Of a stretch of DNA of 38,905 nt, positions 1-8,491 are shown piece by piece. Below the pieces are notes generated by a model. It was not told the DNA's origin, made no database searches, and was given only the letters and a program-made list of their open reading frames with translations. The stretch is from contig JAUNGB010000052.1 in NCBI GenBank assembly GCA_030524715.1, positions 1 through 38,905 on the forward strand, written 5' to 3'. This stretch comes from Eubacteriales bacterium (GTDB taxonomy: Bacteria; Bacillota; Clostridia; Lachnospirales; Lachnospiraceae). Position 1 is the stretch's first letter, and every line of letters begins with the position of its first letter. Both the position numbers and the translations under genes were made by a program.

Positions 1-793
1 CCCGGATTTCACAGTAATATTGATGGATATATTTGAAAAGCTGGAAGCCCAGTTCTTCTGCAGCAATGAAATCTGTCGTCAATCCCTGCTCCTTTAGCCA
101 GCTGAGCAGGGGCGAGAAGTCTGTTTCCTCATCCCGGATGCAGGCGGTAAATACCGCATAGTCTCCGGCGGGGAGCGTATAGAGATGTTCCGGGCGGATT
201 TGAGAGTAATCCCGATCCGGGAGCTTTACATATTCCCGGCGTTTCAGCAGCCGGTTTTGGGCAGCGCAGTCAACATCCAGAAAATAACCGTATGCCCTGC
301 GGATAAAGTGCTTGTCCCGCATTTCCTGCTGAAGAACCTCCTGCAGGTTTGCATGGTAAGAAGCGTCCTCCCGTTTCCGGCTTCCTACAATTACAATCTC
401 ATCTTCCCGATGTTCCATGTGTATAGAGGTATTGGAGGATTGAGATTTGATATGCTCATTCTCTTTTCCATACCAGTCAATGTCCTCGGCCACCTGCTGA
501 TAATACCGGCTCAGCCTCAGCGCTTCCTGCTGATATTCCATAAGAAGGCCAACAACTTTGTCATTGTCTCTGGAGGAGAGAATCTGACGGACTTTCTCCA
601 ACGGAATTCCCAGGCGGCGGCAGGTCGTGATAATATCCAGCTGGTACATATTCCATCGTGAAAAGTAGCTGTAATGATTTTCGGGTTCGATATAATCCGG
701 CGTCATAAGACCGGATTTAATGTAAAAGTGCAGGGTGTCTTTCGATATGCCTGTTATCTTGCTGACCTCCCCAATTCGATAGCCTTTTTCCAA
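1..793 (-). CDS. MerR-family transcriptional regulator, 3' end outside the window
   Basis: The reverse complement reads open from a TTG start at 793 to the window edge (264 codons, no stop). The N-terminus has the MerR helix-turn-helix signature (YRIGEVSKITGISKDTLHFY, residues 5-24), followed by a coiled-coil dimerisation stretch around residues 75-110. From about residue 120 a domain resembling the GyrI-like/BmrR effector-binding fold begins and is cut by the edge. TTG is chosen because AAGGAGA at 801-807 lies 7 nt upstream and no ATG fits the MerR N-terminus. It starts 42 nt after the trpS stop in the same direction, so it is probably the last known gene of the tetR-trpS operon. Proteins of this layout normally bind small amphipathic or cationic ligands and activate efflux or stress genes. 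The target here is unknown. Confidence 0.85.
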   Translation of the reverse strand, partial: MEKGYRIGEVSKITGISKDTLHFYIKSGLMTPDYIEPENHYSYFSRWNMYQLDIITTCRRLGIPLEKVRQILSSRDNDKVVGLLMEYQQEALRLSRYYQQVAEDIDWYGKENEHIKSQSSNTSIHMEHREDEIVIVGSRKREDASYHANLQEVLQQEMRDKHFIRRAYGYFLDVDCAAQNRLLKRREYVKLPDRDYSQIRPEHLYTLPAGDYAVFTACIRDEETDFSPLLSWLKEQGLTTDFIAAEELGFQLFKYIHQYYCEIR

Positions 794-835
794 TGGTATT
801 TCTCCTTGCCTGTTATAAAAATGATATGTGTTCCG

Positions 836-1897
836 TCATTTCAGCAGGTTATCATCTGCAAAATAATCGATTTTCATGGCATGGCGGACCTCGCACAATG
901 TTTCGGAAGCAACCGCTCTGGCTGTTTTTGTGCCTTCTTTCAGAATTTCAAAGACCTCCGGCAGCCGTTGCTCCCACATTTTTCTTCGCTCTCGGATGGG
1001 CGCAAGCTCTGATTGCATGACATGATTCAGAAACTTTTTTACTGTTACGTCACCTAATCCGCCTCGCTGATAATGCTCTTTTAATTCCTCAAGGCAGCTA
1101 TATTCCGGTAAAAATTCTGCAAAGTATTCAGGCTTGGAGAAAGCATCCAGATAAATAAACACAGGATTCCCTTCTGTATGACCGGGATCGTCTTTCCTCA
1201 GATGAGTCGGGTCTGTAAACATGGACATTACCTTTGTTTTGATTGTGTCCGGTTCGTCCGAGAGATAAATACAATTTCCCAGAGATTTACTCATCTTTGC
1301 TTTGCCATCAATGCCCGGTAACCGCAGGCAGGCTTGATTGGCAGGCAAAATAATTTTAGGCTCGGCCAGTGTTTCTCCGTAAATTTCATTGAATTTTCGT
1401 ACAATTTCCCGGCATTGTTCTAACATAGGTTCCTGATCTTCCCCTGCCGGAACAGCAGTTGCCCTGAATGCTGTAATATCCGCCGCCTGACTGATAGGAT
1501 AGCAGAAAAAACCAACGGGAATACTTGCTTCAAAATTTCTCTGCTTTATTTCTGCTTTTACAGTAGGATTACGCTGGACACGGGAAACTGTCACAAGATT
1601 CATATAGTAAAAGGTTAATTCTGTGAGCTCAGGAATCATAGACTGGATAAAAATCGTAGATTGATCCGGGTCGATTCCGCAAGCGAGATAATCCAGCGCT
1701 ACCTGCATGATATTTTGACGTACTTTTTCCGGGTGCTCCGCATTATCAGTCAAAGCCTGAGCATCTGCGATCATGATGTAGATTTCATCATATTTTCCAG
1801 TGTTTTGCAGTGCAACGCGTTCTTTTAATGATCCAACATAATGCCCGACATGAAGGCGGCCTGTTGGCCGGTCGCCAGTTAAATTGACTTGTTTCAT
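836..1897 (-). CDS. trpS: tryptophanyl-tRNA synthetase
   Basis: This is a class I aminoacyl-tRNA synthetase that charges tRNA-Trp with tryptophan using ATP, in the cytoplasm. The 353-residue product has the class I signature HVGH at residues 16-19 and KMSKS at 201-205. The GEDQ motif near residues 152-155 is typical of TrpRS, as is the Firmicutes-type stretch MSMFTDPTHLRKDDPGHTEG. Its length fits the family. The ATG start overlaps the tetR stop by 4 nt, so the two are translationally coupled. An aminoacyl-tRNA synthetase under a dedicated TetR repressor is unusual; no T-box-like leader is visible. This could be the sole TrpRS or an accessory copy, for example one tolerant to a tryptophan-analogue antibiotic; the window cannot tell. 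Confidence 0.95.
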   Translation of the reverse strand: MKQVNLTGDRPTGRLHVGHYVGSLKERVALQNTGKYDEIYIMIADAQALTDNAEHPEKVRQNIMQVALDYLACGIDPDQSTIFIQSMIPELTELTFYYMNLVTVSRVQRNPTVKAEIKQRNFEASIPVGFFCYPISQAADITAFRATAVPAGEDQEPMLEQCREIVRKFNEIYGETLAEPKIILPANQACLRLPGIDGKAKMSKSLGNCIYLSDEPDTIKTKVMSMFTDPTHLRKDDPGHTEGNPVFIYLDAFSKPEYFAEFLPEYSCLEELKEHYQRGGLGDVTVKKFLNHVMQSELAPIRERRKMWEQRLPEVFEILKEGTKTARAVASETLCEVRHAMKIDYFADDNLLK

Positions 1898-2475
1898 GAA
1901 TATATCTCCTTAAGAAAATTTTTCAGGCACTCCCGCCAATTTGAATACCATTCCGCTTTGGGGGAGATAAGCAAAGCGGTTAATCCATGGAGCATAGACC
2001 ATAGCTGTATGAGATGATTCAGGCTATCTTCCCTGGAGATGCCCTGTCGATCTGCTATTTCGCAGCAGGTCTTGCGAAAAACTTCAAAGGGCGGATAGTT
2101 GTCATCCCGTTCTTGTAATGTAAGCATAATTTGCATGGAACTATTTCGGTAAAGGAAACTATAATAAGCAGGATGTTCCTGATAAAAACAGACGTAGGTT
2201 TCTGCCAGTCTTTGGACAGCTTCCATTCCGCCGTATTCTGTTTCCTTTATGGTCTGATTTAAACAGTCCGTTAAAAAATGTGTGACATAAATCCGGCACG
2301 TCTCGATCAGCTGTTCTTTATTATCGAAATGCCGATAGACTGCGTTGTGGCTAACACCGCATTTTTGCGCAAGAATACGTAAAGAAAGCTGTTCAAATCC
2401 ATATTCTGAAATAATTTGAATCGCATTTTCAATCAAATCCTGTTTCAAATTACCGTGATGGTACTGATCTTTCAA
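1894..2475 (-). CDS. TetR/AcrR-family repressor with WHG-type C-terminal domain
   Basis: The 193-residue product has a TetR helix-turn-helix at about residues 10-57, with recognition-helix context CGVSHNAVYRHFDNKEQL. The C-terminal ligand/dimer domain contains LWSMLHGL, which resembles the WHG signature. The start is TTG at 2475, supported by a strong GGAGG-rich Shine-Dalgarno at 2484-2493; the protein then begins MKDQYHHGNLKQ, typical for the family. It is the first gene of a tetR-trpS-merR unit. Its promoter has an imperfect palindrome over the -35 box, so autorepression is likely. The ligand is unknown. Coupling to trpS suggests it senses something related to tryptophan charging or to an inhibitor, but this is inference. 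Confidence 0.9.
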   Translation of the reverse strand: MKDQYHHGNLKQDLIENAIQIISEYGFEQLSLRILAQKCGVSHNAVYRHFDNKEQLIETCRIYVTHFLTDCLNQTIKETEYGGMEAVQRLAETYVCFYQEHPAYYSFLYRNSSMQIMLTLQERDDNYPPFEVFRKTCCEIADRQGISREDSLNHLIQLWSMLHGLTALLISPKAEWYSNWRECLKNFLKEIYS

Positions 2476-2498
2476 GTTTTTTCGCCTCCTCCCTGCCT

Positions 2499-2527
2499 AT
2501 TGTACCATCCAATGTTGTCACTGTCAA
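2499..2527 (-). promoter_or_regulatory. sigma-A promoter of tetR-trpS
   Basis: On the minus strand TTGACA (2522-2527) and TACAAT (2499-2504) are separated by 17 nt, 24 nt upstream of the tetR TTG start. It is a near-consensus vegetative promoter. Confidence 0.8.
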
Positions 2528-2531
2528 CATT
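2511..2531. promoter_or_regulatory. probable TetR operator (palindrome over the -35 box)
   Basis: The 21-nt sequence AATGTTG-TCACTGT-CAACATT pairs at 9 of 10 positions around a central C. It covers the -35 box and part of the spacer of the tetR promoter, the usual place for an autoregulatory TetR operator. Binding by the adjacent TetR is inferred. Confidence 0.6.
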
Positions 2532-2590
2532 GCTGCTGACTATTTTTATTGTATATGCAGGGTGCAGGGGACAAATTGCTTCTATATAAT

Positions 2591-2619
2591 TTGACACACT
2601 GCAAAAGAAATGATAAAAT
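2591..2619 (+). promoter_or_regulatory. sigma-A promoter of the dehydratase genes
   Basis: TTGACA (2591-2596) and TAAAAT (2614-2619) are separated by 17 nt, 43 nt before the ATG at 2663. The leader between them holds two imperfect copies of GTAGAGA(TA)AGGATT at 2628-2642 and 2645-2657. The second supplies the Shine-Dalgarno AAGGA at 2651-2655. Confidence 0.75.
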
Positions 2620-2662
2620 CATAATCCGTAGAGATAAGGATTTTGTAGAGAAGGATTAAGAG

Positions 2663-3943
2663 ATGGAAATTGTAAAGACCTTTGGAGATTACGTAGAGCG
2701 ATTAAGCGAAAACCATCAGGGCACGGCACAATGGCTTCTGAAAACAGGATGGGAAGCTCAGGAATTAAAATTCAGATTTGCGCCGGACAAAAGGCTGCTT
2801 CCTGCAGACCGGTATCTGGCGTATATGATGATGGATACTATGCTGCAGCCCCTCCGGAAACCGCAGGAATCGGCTGTCGTAAGTGTTTTTACCCCTTGTG
2901 AACTATTGCAGGAGGTAAGCTTAAATCCATATAATGTAGAAAGCTTCTCCTGCTATCTGGCAGCCTCCTGCGCGGAACGTGTGTGTCTGCAGCAGGCGGA
3001 GAACGACGGGATATCAGAAACATTATGCAGCTATCACAAGACCTTTATCGGCGCTGCCAGGAGGGGAATCCTGCCAAAGCCCAAATGTATTGTGTATACA
3101 AACCTTGCCTGCGACGCAAACCTGCTTACGTTTCAGTACCTGGCGGATCTGTTTGAGGCGCCGGCTTTTGCCATCGACGTCCCTTTTGAACAAAATAAAG
3201 AAAATGTGCGGTATGTAGCGGAACAGCTTCAGGAACTGACAGTATTCCTGGAAAAACATACAGGAAAGAAAATTGAAATATCCGGCCTTAAGGAGCGTCT
3301 TGCCCGGAGCAGGCGGACACTGGAAAATATACATCAGTGCCAGATCGAACGGGCAAAGAAGTGCATTCCCACCGATCTGGTTACCCCGCTTTACGGCAGT
3401 ATGACGGGACAGATCCTTCTGGGAACGAGAGAAGAAGAGAAATATACGGAATTGCTGCTCCGGAATATCCGGACAGCGCCGGAGGCTCATGGAAAGAGAA
3501 TTTACTGGATGCATACGATACCCTTTTGGTCGGATGCAGTGAAAAAAGAATTTCGGCTGAACGATAACGCCCAGATCGTCGGGTGTGAACTTTCCCAGAC
3601 CTTTGACCTGGAAAGCAGAGAGTTTGATCCGGAAAAACCCTATGAGGCCATGGCGGAGCGGATGGTCTATCATTGCTTAAACGGCAGCGTGCAGCGGAGG
3701 ATTCAGGCCGGTATCCGCCATGCAAAGGACGCGGGGGCGGATGGCGTCGTATGGTTTGACCATTGGGGATGTAAACATACCCTGGGGGCAGCCCAGCTGG
3801 CAAAGAAAAAATTTGAGGAAGCAGGAATCCCTTTGCTGATCCTGGATGGAGACGGCTGCGACCGAAGCCATGGAGGGGAAGGGCAGACAGCCACCAGACT
3901 GGGCGCATTTCTGGAGATGTTGGAGGAAGCTGATGAATCATAA
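2663..3943 (+). CDS. 2-hydroxyacyl-CoA dehydratase-like subunit (HgdA type)
   Basis: The 426-residue protein resembles the iron-sulfur subunits of the 2-hydroxyglutaryl-CoA/phenyllactyl-CoA dehydratase family (HGD-D). These enzymes use a radical mechanism started by ATP-driven electron transfer from an activator. Likely cluster ligands are Cys150 (in TNLACDAN), Cys370 (in HWGCKHT) and one of Cys79, Cys97 or Cys103. The C-terminal block LILDGDGCDRSHGGEGQTA followed by TRLGAFLEML matches the family's end motif. The start has AAGGA 7 nt upstream. The next gene overlaps the 3' end by 11 nt and encodes the partner subunit and activator, so the enzyme is probably a heterodimer. No CoA-transferase, CoA-ligase or electron-transfer flavoprotein genes adjoin, so the substrate is unknown. 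Related double-cubane cluster reductases are an alternative. Confidence 0.85.
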   Translation: MEIVKTFGDYVERLSENHQGTAQWLLKTGWEAQELKFRFAPDKRLLPADRYLAYMMMDTMLQPLRKPQESAVVSVFTPCELLQEVSLNPYNVESFSCYLAASCAERVCLQQAENDGISETLCSYHKTFIGAARRGILPKPKCIVYTNLACDANLLTFQYLADLFEAPAFAIDVPFEQNKENVRYVAEQLQELTVFLEKHTGKKIEISGLKERLARSRRTLENIHQCQIERAKKCIPTDLVTPLYGSMTGQILLGTREEEKYTELLLRNIRTAPEAHGKRIYWMHTIPFWSDAVKKEFRLNDNAQIVGCELSQTFDLESREFDPEKPYEAMAERMVYHCLNGSVQRRIQAGIRHAKDAGADGVVWFDHWGCKHTLGAAQLAKKKFEEAGIPLLILDGDGCDRSHGGEGQTATRLGAFLEMLEEADES

Positions 3944-5591
3944 GACATACTATGTTTGTAAATATACGCCTGTGGAATTACTCACAGCCCTTGGAGGGGA
4001 GTGCGTCAATCTGAATGAAATGCCTCATGGCTTTGAACTGGCGGAGCAACTGGCGCACCCTAACATTTGCGGATTTGGAAAATCACTGTTAGAGTCGGTT
4101 ATGCGGGGAGATGTGAAGGAATTAGTGCTGGTTAATTGCTGTGACACGATACGCAGCGTCTGCGATGTACTGGAGGACAGCGGGAAACTGGAATTCCTTT
4201 ATATGGTCGATATCCTGCACTCAGGCGGTGTGTGCAGCCGGGAACGTACCGCGCTGCAGCTGAAGAAACTGGCGAAGGCTTACGCCGAATACCGGGGGAC
4301 GTCATTTGATGCGGAAAAGTTCCGTCAGGCGTTTGTGCCGCCCCAAAGGAAAAACGGCCCTCATATCAGCGTGCTGGGCGCCCGTATGGGAACGGAGCTT
4401 TTTGATATGGTACAGAAGGTTATGCCGTTTCCGGTAGAAAATGATTCCTGTGTATATAACCGTTCTGCCGGCGGAGAAACACCTCCAAAGACAGACGATT
4501 TCGATGAGCTGATGGACTGGTATGCCGGGATACTGTTAGGGCAGCTTCCCTGTATGCGCATGATGGATCACACAGGCAGGAAGCAGCTTTACAACAATCC
4601 CGATTTGAAGGGAATTATTTATCATACGGTAAAATTCTGTGATTTTTATAGCTTCGAATATGCTGAAGTGAAAAACCATGCCGCCGTACCGATCTTAAAA
4701 ATTGAGTCAGACTATACGATCCAGAGCAGCGGACAGCTTTCCACCCGGTTGGAGGCATTTGCGGAAAGTCTGGCCTCGGATCTTCAGAAAGGAAAGGAAA
4801 AGAAAATGGGAAAGGGATATGCAGCGGGGATTGACAGCGGTTCTACCAGTACGGATGTGGTAATTTTAGATAAAGACAGGAAGATCGTAACAGGGATCAT
4901 TCTGCCCACAGGGGCAGGAGCGGCCATTGGCGCGGAACGCGCCCTGGAGGAAGCGCTTAAAAGCGCGAAGCTGGCCAGGGAGGATATCGACGCGCTGGTA
5001 ACGACAGGCTACGGCCGGTCAGTGATCCGCGACGGAGACAAAAGCATCACCGAGATTACCTGTCATGCCCGCGGCGCCCATTATCTGGATCCGTCCGTGC
5101 GCACCGTGATCGATATCGGAGGGCAGGACAGCAAGGTGATCCGTATTGATGAAACCGGAGCTGTGGAAAACTTTGTCATGAATGACAAATGTGCCGCAGG
5201 TACCGGGCGTTTTCTGGAAATGATGGCAAGGACGCTGGAGATGAACCTGGAGGAATTAAGCCGGAAGGGCCTGCATTACGGAGAAGACATTACCATATCC
5301 AGCATGTGCACTGTTTTTGCGGAATCGGAGGTGGTGTCTCTCATCGCACAGAATAAGGATACAGACGACATCGTACATGGATTGAATAAAGCGGTGGCCG
5401 TTAAAACAGCGGCTCTTGCAAAACGTGTGGGAGGACAGGCTCCCTATATGATGACGGGAGGCGTTTCCAGAAATCAGGGACTTGTGAAAACCCTGGAGGA
5501 AAAACTGGGGACATCGCTGGTGATCAGTGATAAAGCGCAGTTGTGCGGCGCTCTTGGAGCGGCGCTGTTCGCGGCGGATATGTTATCCTGA
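3933..5591 (+). CDS. 2-hydroxyacyl-CoA dehydratase-like B subunit fused to its activator ATPase
   Basis: The 552-residue protein has two parts. Residues 1-290 are a second HGD-D-type subunit with candidate cluster cysteines Cys46 (NICGFGKS), Cys69/Cys70 (VNCCDT) and Cys236 (KFCDFY), ending with SDYTIQSSGQLSTRLEAF. Residues 292-552 are an HgdC/BadF-type activator. It has the ASKHA nucleotide motif GIDSGSTSTD (299-308) and cluster cysteines Cys420 (DKCAAGTGRF) and Cys459 (SSMCTVFAESE), 39 residues apart; two such cysteines hold the [4Fe-4S] between the activator's subunits. The start at 3933 has GGAGG 6 nt upstream; a longer reading from 3846 would overlap the upstream gene deeply. An ATG at 4806, preceded by AGGAAAGGAAAAG, begins exactly at the activator domain, so a free activator may also be made. 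In characterised systems the activator is separate. Confidence 0.88.
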   Translation: MNHKTYYVCKYTPVELLTALGGECVNLNEMPHGFELAEQLAHPNICGFGKSLLESVMRGDVKELVLVNCCDTIRSVCDVLEDSGKLEFLYMVDILHSGGVCSRERTALQLKKLAKAYAEYRGTSFDAEKFRQAFVPPQRKNGPHISVLGARMGTELFDMVQKVMPFPVENDSCVYNRSAGGETPPKTDDFDELMDWYAGILLGQLPCMRMMDHTGRKQLYNNPDLKGIIYHTVKFCDFYSFEYAEVKNHAAVPILKIESDYTIQSSGQLSTRLEAFAESLASDLQKGKEKKMGKGYAAGIDSGSTSTDVVILDKDRKIVTGIILPTGAGAAIGAERALEEALKSAKLAREDIDALVTTGYGRSVIRDGDKSITEITCHARGAHYLDPSVRTVIDIGGQDSKVIRIDETGAVENFVMNDKCAAGTGRFLEMMARTLEMNLEELSRKGLHYGEDITISSMCTVFAESEVVSLIAQNKDTDDIVHGLNKAVAVKTAALAKRVGGQAPYMMTGGVSRNQGLVKTLEEKLGTSLVISDKAQLCGALGAALFAADMLS

Positions 5592-5602
5592 GCTGATCCT
5601 GA

Positions 5603-5630
5603 ATGAGCATGCGGCAAAGCGGAATGGGAA
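5603..5630 (+). repeat. 28-nt intergenic repeat, copy 1
   Basis: This 28-nt block begins ATGAGCATGCGGCAAAGCGG. It matches 14428-14455 at 25 of 28 positions. Both copies lie 11-12 nt after a stop codon, in otherwise unrelated intergenic sequence. Confidence 0.6.
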
Positions 5631-5684
5631 CATCCGTTTTACTTGTATATCAGGAAAGTATACAAAAAGTGCTTCGCGCAGGAT

Positions 5685-5712
5685 TTGACCAGAATTATCA
5701 GTGTCATATAAG
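5685..5712 (+). promoter_or_regulatory. candidate mutS promoter
   Basis: TTGACC (5685-5690) and TATAAG (5707-5712) are separated by 16 nt, about 33 nt before the mutS TTG start. It is a moderate match to the sigma-A consensus. Confidence 0.45.
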
Positions 5713-5745
5713 GAATACGAGAAAACAGAAAGAGGTATTTGATAC

Positions 5746-8487
5746 TTGGAATCTAATAAAAACACCGAAGAAAAAAAATATCGTAAAAATACCGTCAATT
5801 TGACGTCGGAAACGCCGAAAAACCACAGGAATATTAAGAATCCGGCAGGTACGAATACATTATCCCCTATGATGAAGGAATATCTCAAGACAAAGGAAGA
5901 ATACAAGGATTGTATTCTCTTTTATCGTTTGGGGGACTTTTATGAGATGTTCTTCGAGGACGCCCTTACGGTCACGAAGGAACTGGAATTAACGCTGACA
6001 GGAAAGGACTGCGGCCTGGAAGAGAGGGCGCCTATGTGCGGGGTTCCCTATCATGCAGCGGAAACTTATATTAAGCGGCTGATCGATAAAGGCTATAAGG
6101 TGGCTATCTGCGAGCAGGTGGAGGATCCCAAACAGGCAAAGGGACTTGTAAAGCGAGAGGTCATTCGTGTGGTAACTCCGGGAACCACGCTGGACGCGTC
6201 GGCTTTGGACGAATCCAGAAATAATTATCTGATGTCCATTGTATCTCTGGAAGATCACTTCGGCTGCGCCATCGCGGATATCAGTACGGGAGACTGTTTT
6301 CTGACGGAAATGGATAAACCCCAGAAGCTGCTGGACGAGATCAACAAATTTGTGCCCTCGGAGATTATCTGCAATGATGCGTTTTTTATGAGCGGGATCG
6401 ATACGGATGATCTGAAGAACCGGATGGGAGTCTGCATTTTTCCCCAGGATACCTGGTATTTTGACGACGAGCTCTGCAGGAGGACCTTAAAAGAGCATTT
6501 TCATGTGAGTTCTCTGGACGGGCTTGGGATTCAGGACTATGACAGCGGGATCATTGCCGCAGGGGCATTGTTTTTATATCTGAAGGAAACCCAGAAGACC
6601 GCCCTGAACCATATGGCGACGATCCGGCCTTATACAGCGGAGAAATTTATGCTGATCGACAGCTCCAGCCGGAGAAACCTGGAGCTTGTAGAGACGCTTC
6701 GGGAAAAACAGAAGAGAGGTTCCCTGTTATGGGTGCTGGATAAGACACAGACAGCCATGGGGGCGCGTACCCTGCGTTCTTATGTGGAACAGCCGCTGAT
6801 CGACGCGGATGAGATCAATGACCGCCTGGAGGCCGTGGAGGAATTGAACCGTCAGCCCATGCTCCGTGATGAAATACGGGAGTACTTAAGGCCCATTTAT
6901 GATATGGAGCGTCTGATCAGCCGTATCAGCTATCAGTCTGCGAATCCAAGGGATATGGTTGCCTTTGCGTCTTCTCTGGAAATGCTGCCCCATATCAAGC
7001 GGATCTTAAAGGAATTTCATGCGCCGATCCTTATGCGGATCCAGGAGGATATGGACGCCCTTGAGGATATGGCGGATCTGATCAAACGGGCGATCTGCGA
7101 GGAACCTCCCATTGCCCAGAAGGACGGAGGCATTATCCGGGAAGGCTTTAATGAAAATGTGGATACCTTCCGCCGTTCCCGTACAGACGGAAAAAAATGG
7201 CTCTCCGAGCTGGAGGCACGCGAGCGTGAAAAGACGGGTATCAAATCTTTGAAGATCAAATTTAACCGTGTATTCGGCTATTCTCTGGAGGTAACCAATA
7301 CCTTCCGCAATCAGGTGCCGGAGAATTATGTGCGTAAGCAGACCCTTGCCAATGCGGAGCGTTATATCACTTCAGAACTAAAGGAACTGGAGGATATGAT
7401 CCTTGGCGCGGAGGATAAGCTGTACGCGCTGGAATATGAATTATTCTGTCAGGTAAGGGATACGGTGGGTGCTCAGGTCGTCCGTATCCAGAAGACCGCT
7501 AAGGCCGTTGCCGCCCTGGATGTGTTTGCTTCCCTTGCGCTGGTTGCCGAGAGGAACAATTACGTGCGCCCGAAGATCAACAGCAACGGGGTTCTGGACA
7601 TTAAAAACGGACGTCATCCAGTAGTGGAAAAGATGATCGACAACGATATGTTTATTCCAAATGATACATATCTGGATACTCAGAAAAAACGGATCTCTGT
7701 CATTACCGGCCCGAATATGGCAGGAAAGTCCACCTACATGCGTCAGAGCGCCCTGATCGTTTTAATGGCTCAGATCGGAAGCTTTGTTCCGGCGGAGAAG
7801 GCGAACATCGGGATCGTGGACAGGATCTTTACACGAGTGGGAGCCTCGGACGACCTTGCAAGCGGTCAGAGTACCTTTATGGTGGAAATGACCGAGGTCG
7901 CCAATATTCTGCGAAACGCCACCTCCCGGAGCCTTCTGATCCTTGATGAGATCGGCCGGGGAACCAGCACCTTTGACGGGCTTGCCATCGCCTGGGCGGT
8001 CATCGAGCATATCAGCAATACAAAGCTCTGCGGAGCAAAGACTCTGTTTGCCACTCATTATCATGAGCTGACAGAACTGGAGGGCAAGATCTCCGGGGTG
8101 AACAATTACTGTATTGCCGTGAAGGAAAAGGGAGACGATATTGTTTTCCTCAGAAAGATCGTAAAGGGCGGCGCGGATAAGAGCTACGGCATTCAGGTGG
8201 CAAAGCTGGCCGGCGTGCCGGATTCAGTCATCAACCGTGCCAAGGAGCTTGTGGAAGAATTAAGCGATGCGGATATTACGGCAGCGGTAAAGGATCTGAC
8301 GGCTCCGAAGAAAAAGCAGAAGATCGTATACGACCAGGTGGATATGGCTCAGATTTCTCTGTTTGACACGGTACAGGATAATGATATTATAGAGGAGATC
8401 AAGGCATTGGATATGTCCAACCTGACTCCTATGGAAGCAATGAATATCCTTTATAATCTTCAGAATAAGATCAAAAACAGATGGTGA
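5746..8487 (+). CDS. mutS: DNA mismatch repair ATPase MutS
   Basis: MutS recognises mismatches and small loops and recruits MutL. The 913-residue product has the mismatch-binding motif FYE at residues 65-67 (LGDFYEMF), the clamp and lever regions, and an ABC-type ATPase. The Walker A motif GPNMAGKS is at about 655-662 and the Walker B region reads ILDEIGRGTSTFDGLA. The C-terminus ends with the usual helical dimerisation tail. The reading begins at TTG 5746 with AGAGG 10 nt upstream, which adds a polar, lysine- and asparagine-rich leader of about 40 residues before the conserved PMMKEYLKTKEEY block. A shorter start at the ATG pair near 5869 lacks a ribosome binding site. mutL follows 4 nt after the stop. 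miaB, often upstream in Clostridia, is not here. Confidence 0.97.
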   Translation: MESNKNTEEKKYRKNTVNLTSETPKNHRNIKNPAGTNTLSPMMKEYLKTKEEYKDCILFYRLGDFYEMFFEDALTVTKELELTLTGKDCGLEERAPMCGVPYHAAETYIKRLIDKGYKVAICEQVEDPKQAKGLVKREVIRVVTPGTTLDASALDESRNNYLMSIVSLEDHFGCAIADISTGDCFLTEMDKPQKLLDEINKFVPSEIICNDAFFMSGIDTDDLKNRMGVCIFPQDTWYFDDELCRRTLKEHFHVSSLDGLGIQDYDSGIIAAGALFLYLKETQKTALNHMATIRPYTAEKFMLIDSSSRRNLELVETLREKQKRGSLLWVLDKTQTAMGARTLRSYVEQPLIDADEINDRLEAVEELNRQPMLRDEIREYLRPIYDMERLISRISYQSANPRDMVAFASSLEMLPHIKRILKEFHAPILMRIQEDMDALEDMADLIKRAICEEPPIAQKDGGIIREGFNENVDTFRRSRTDGKKWLSELEAREREKTGIKSLKIKFNRVFGYSLEVTNTFRNQVPENYVRKQTLANAERYITSELKELEDMILGAEDKLYALEYELFCQVRDTVGAQVVRIQKTAKAVAALDVFASLALVAERNNYVRPKINSNGVLDIKNGRHPVVEKMIDNDMFIPNDTYLDTQKKRISVITGPNMAGKSTYMRQSALIVLMAQIGSFVPAEKANIGIVDRIFTRVGASDDLASGQSTFMVEMTEVANILRNATSRSLLILDEIGRGTSTFDGLAIAWAVIEHISNTKLCGAKTLFATHYHELTELEGKISGVNNYCIAVKEKGDDIVFLRKIVKGGADKSYGIQVAKLAGVPDSVINRAKELVEELSDADITAAVKDLTAPKKKQKIVYDQVDMAQISLFDTVQDNDIIEEIKALDMSNLTPMEAMNILYNLQNKIKNRW

Positions 8488-8491
8488 GATA

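Noticed and set aside
185-1020. Plus-strand open frames opposite merR and trpS
   Set aside because: They are antisense to clear genes, have no ribosome sites and no recognisable motifs.
3846-3932. Longer N-terminus for the fused dehydratase/activator
   Set aside because: It would overlap the upstream gene by 98 nt; the ATG at 3933 has a good ribosome site and the family-like start.
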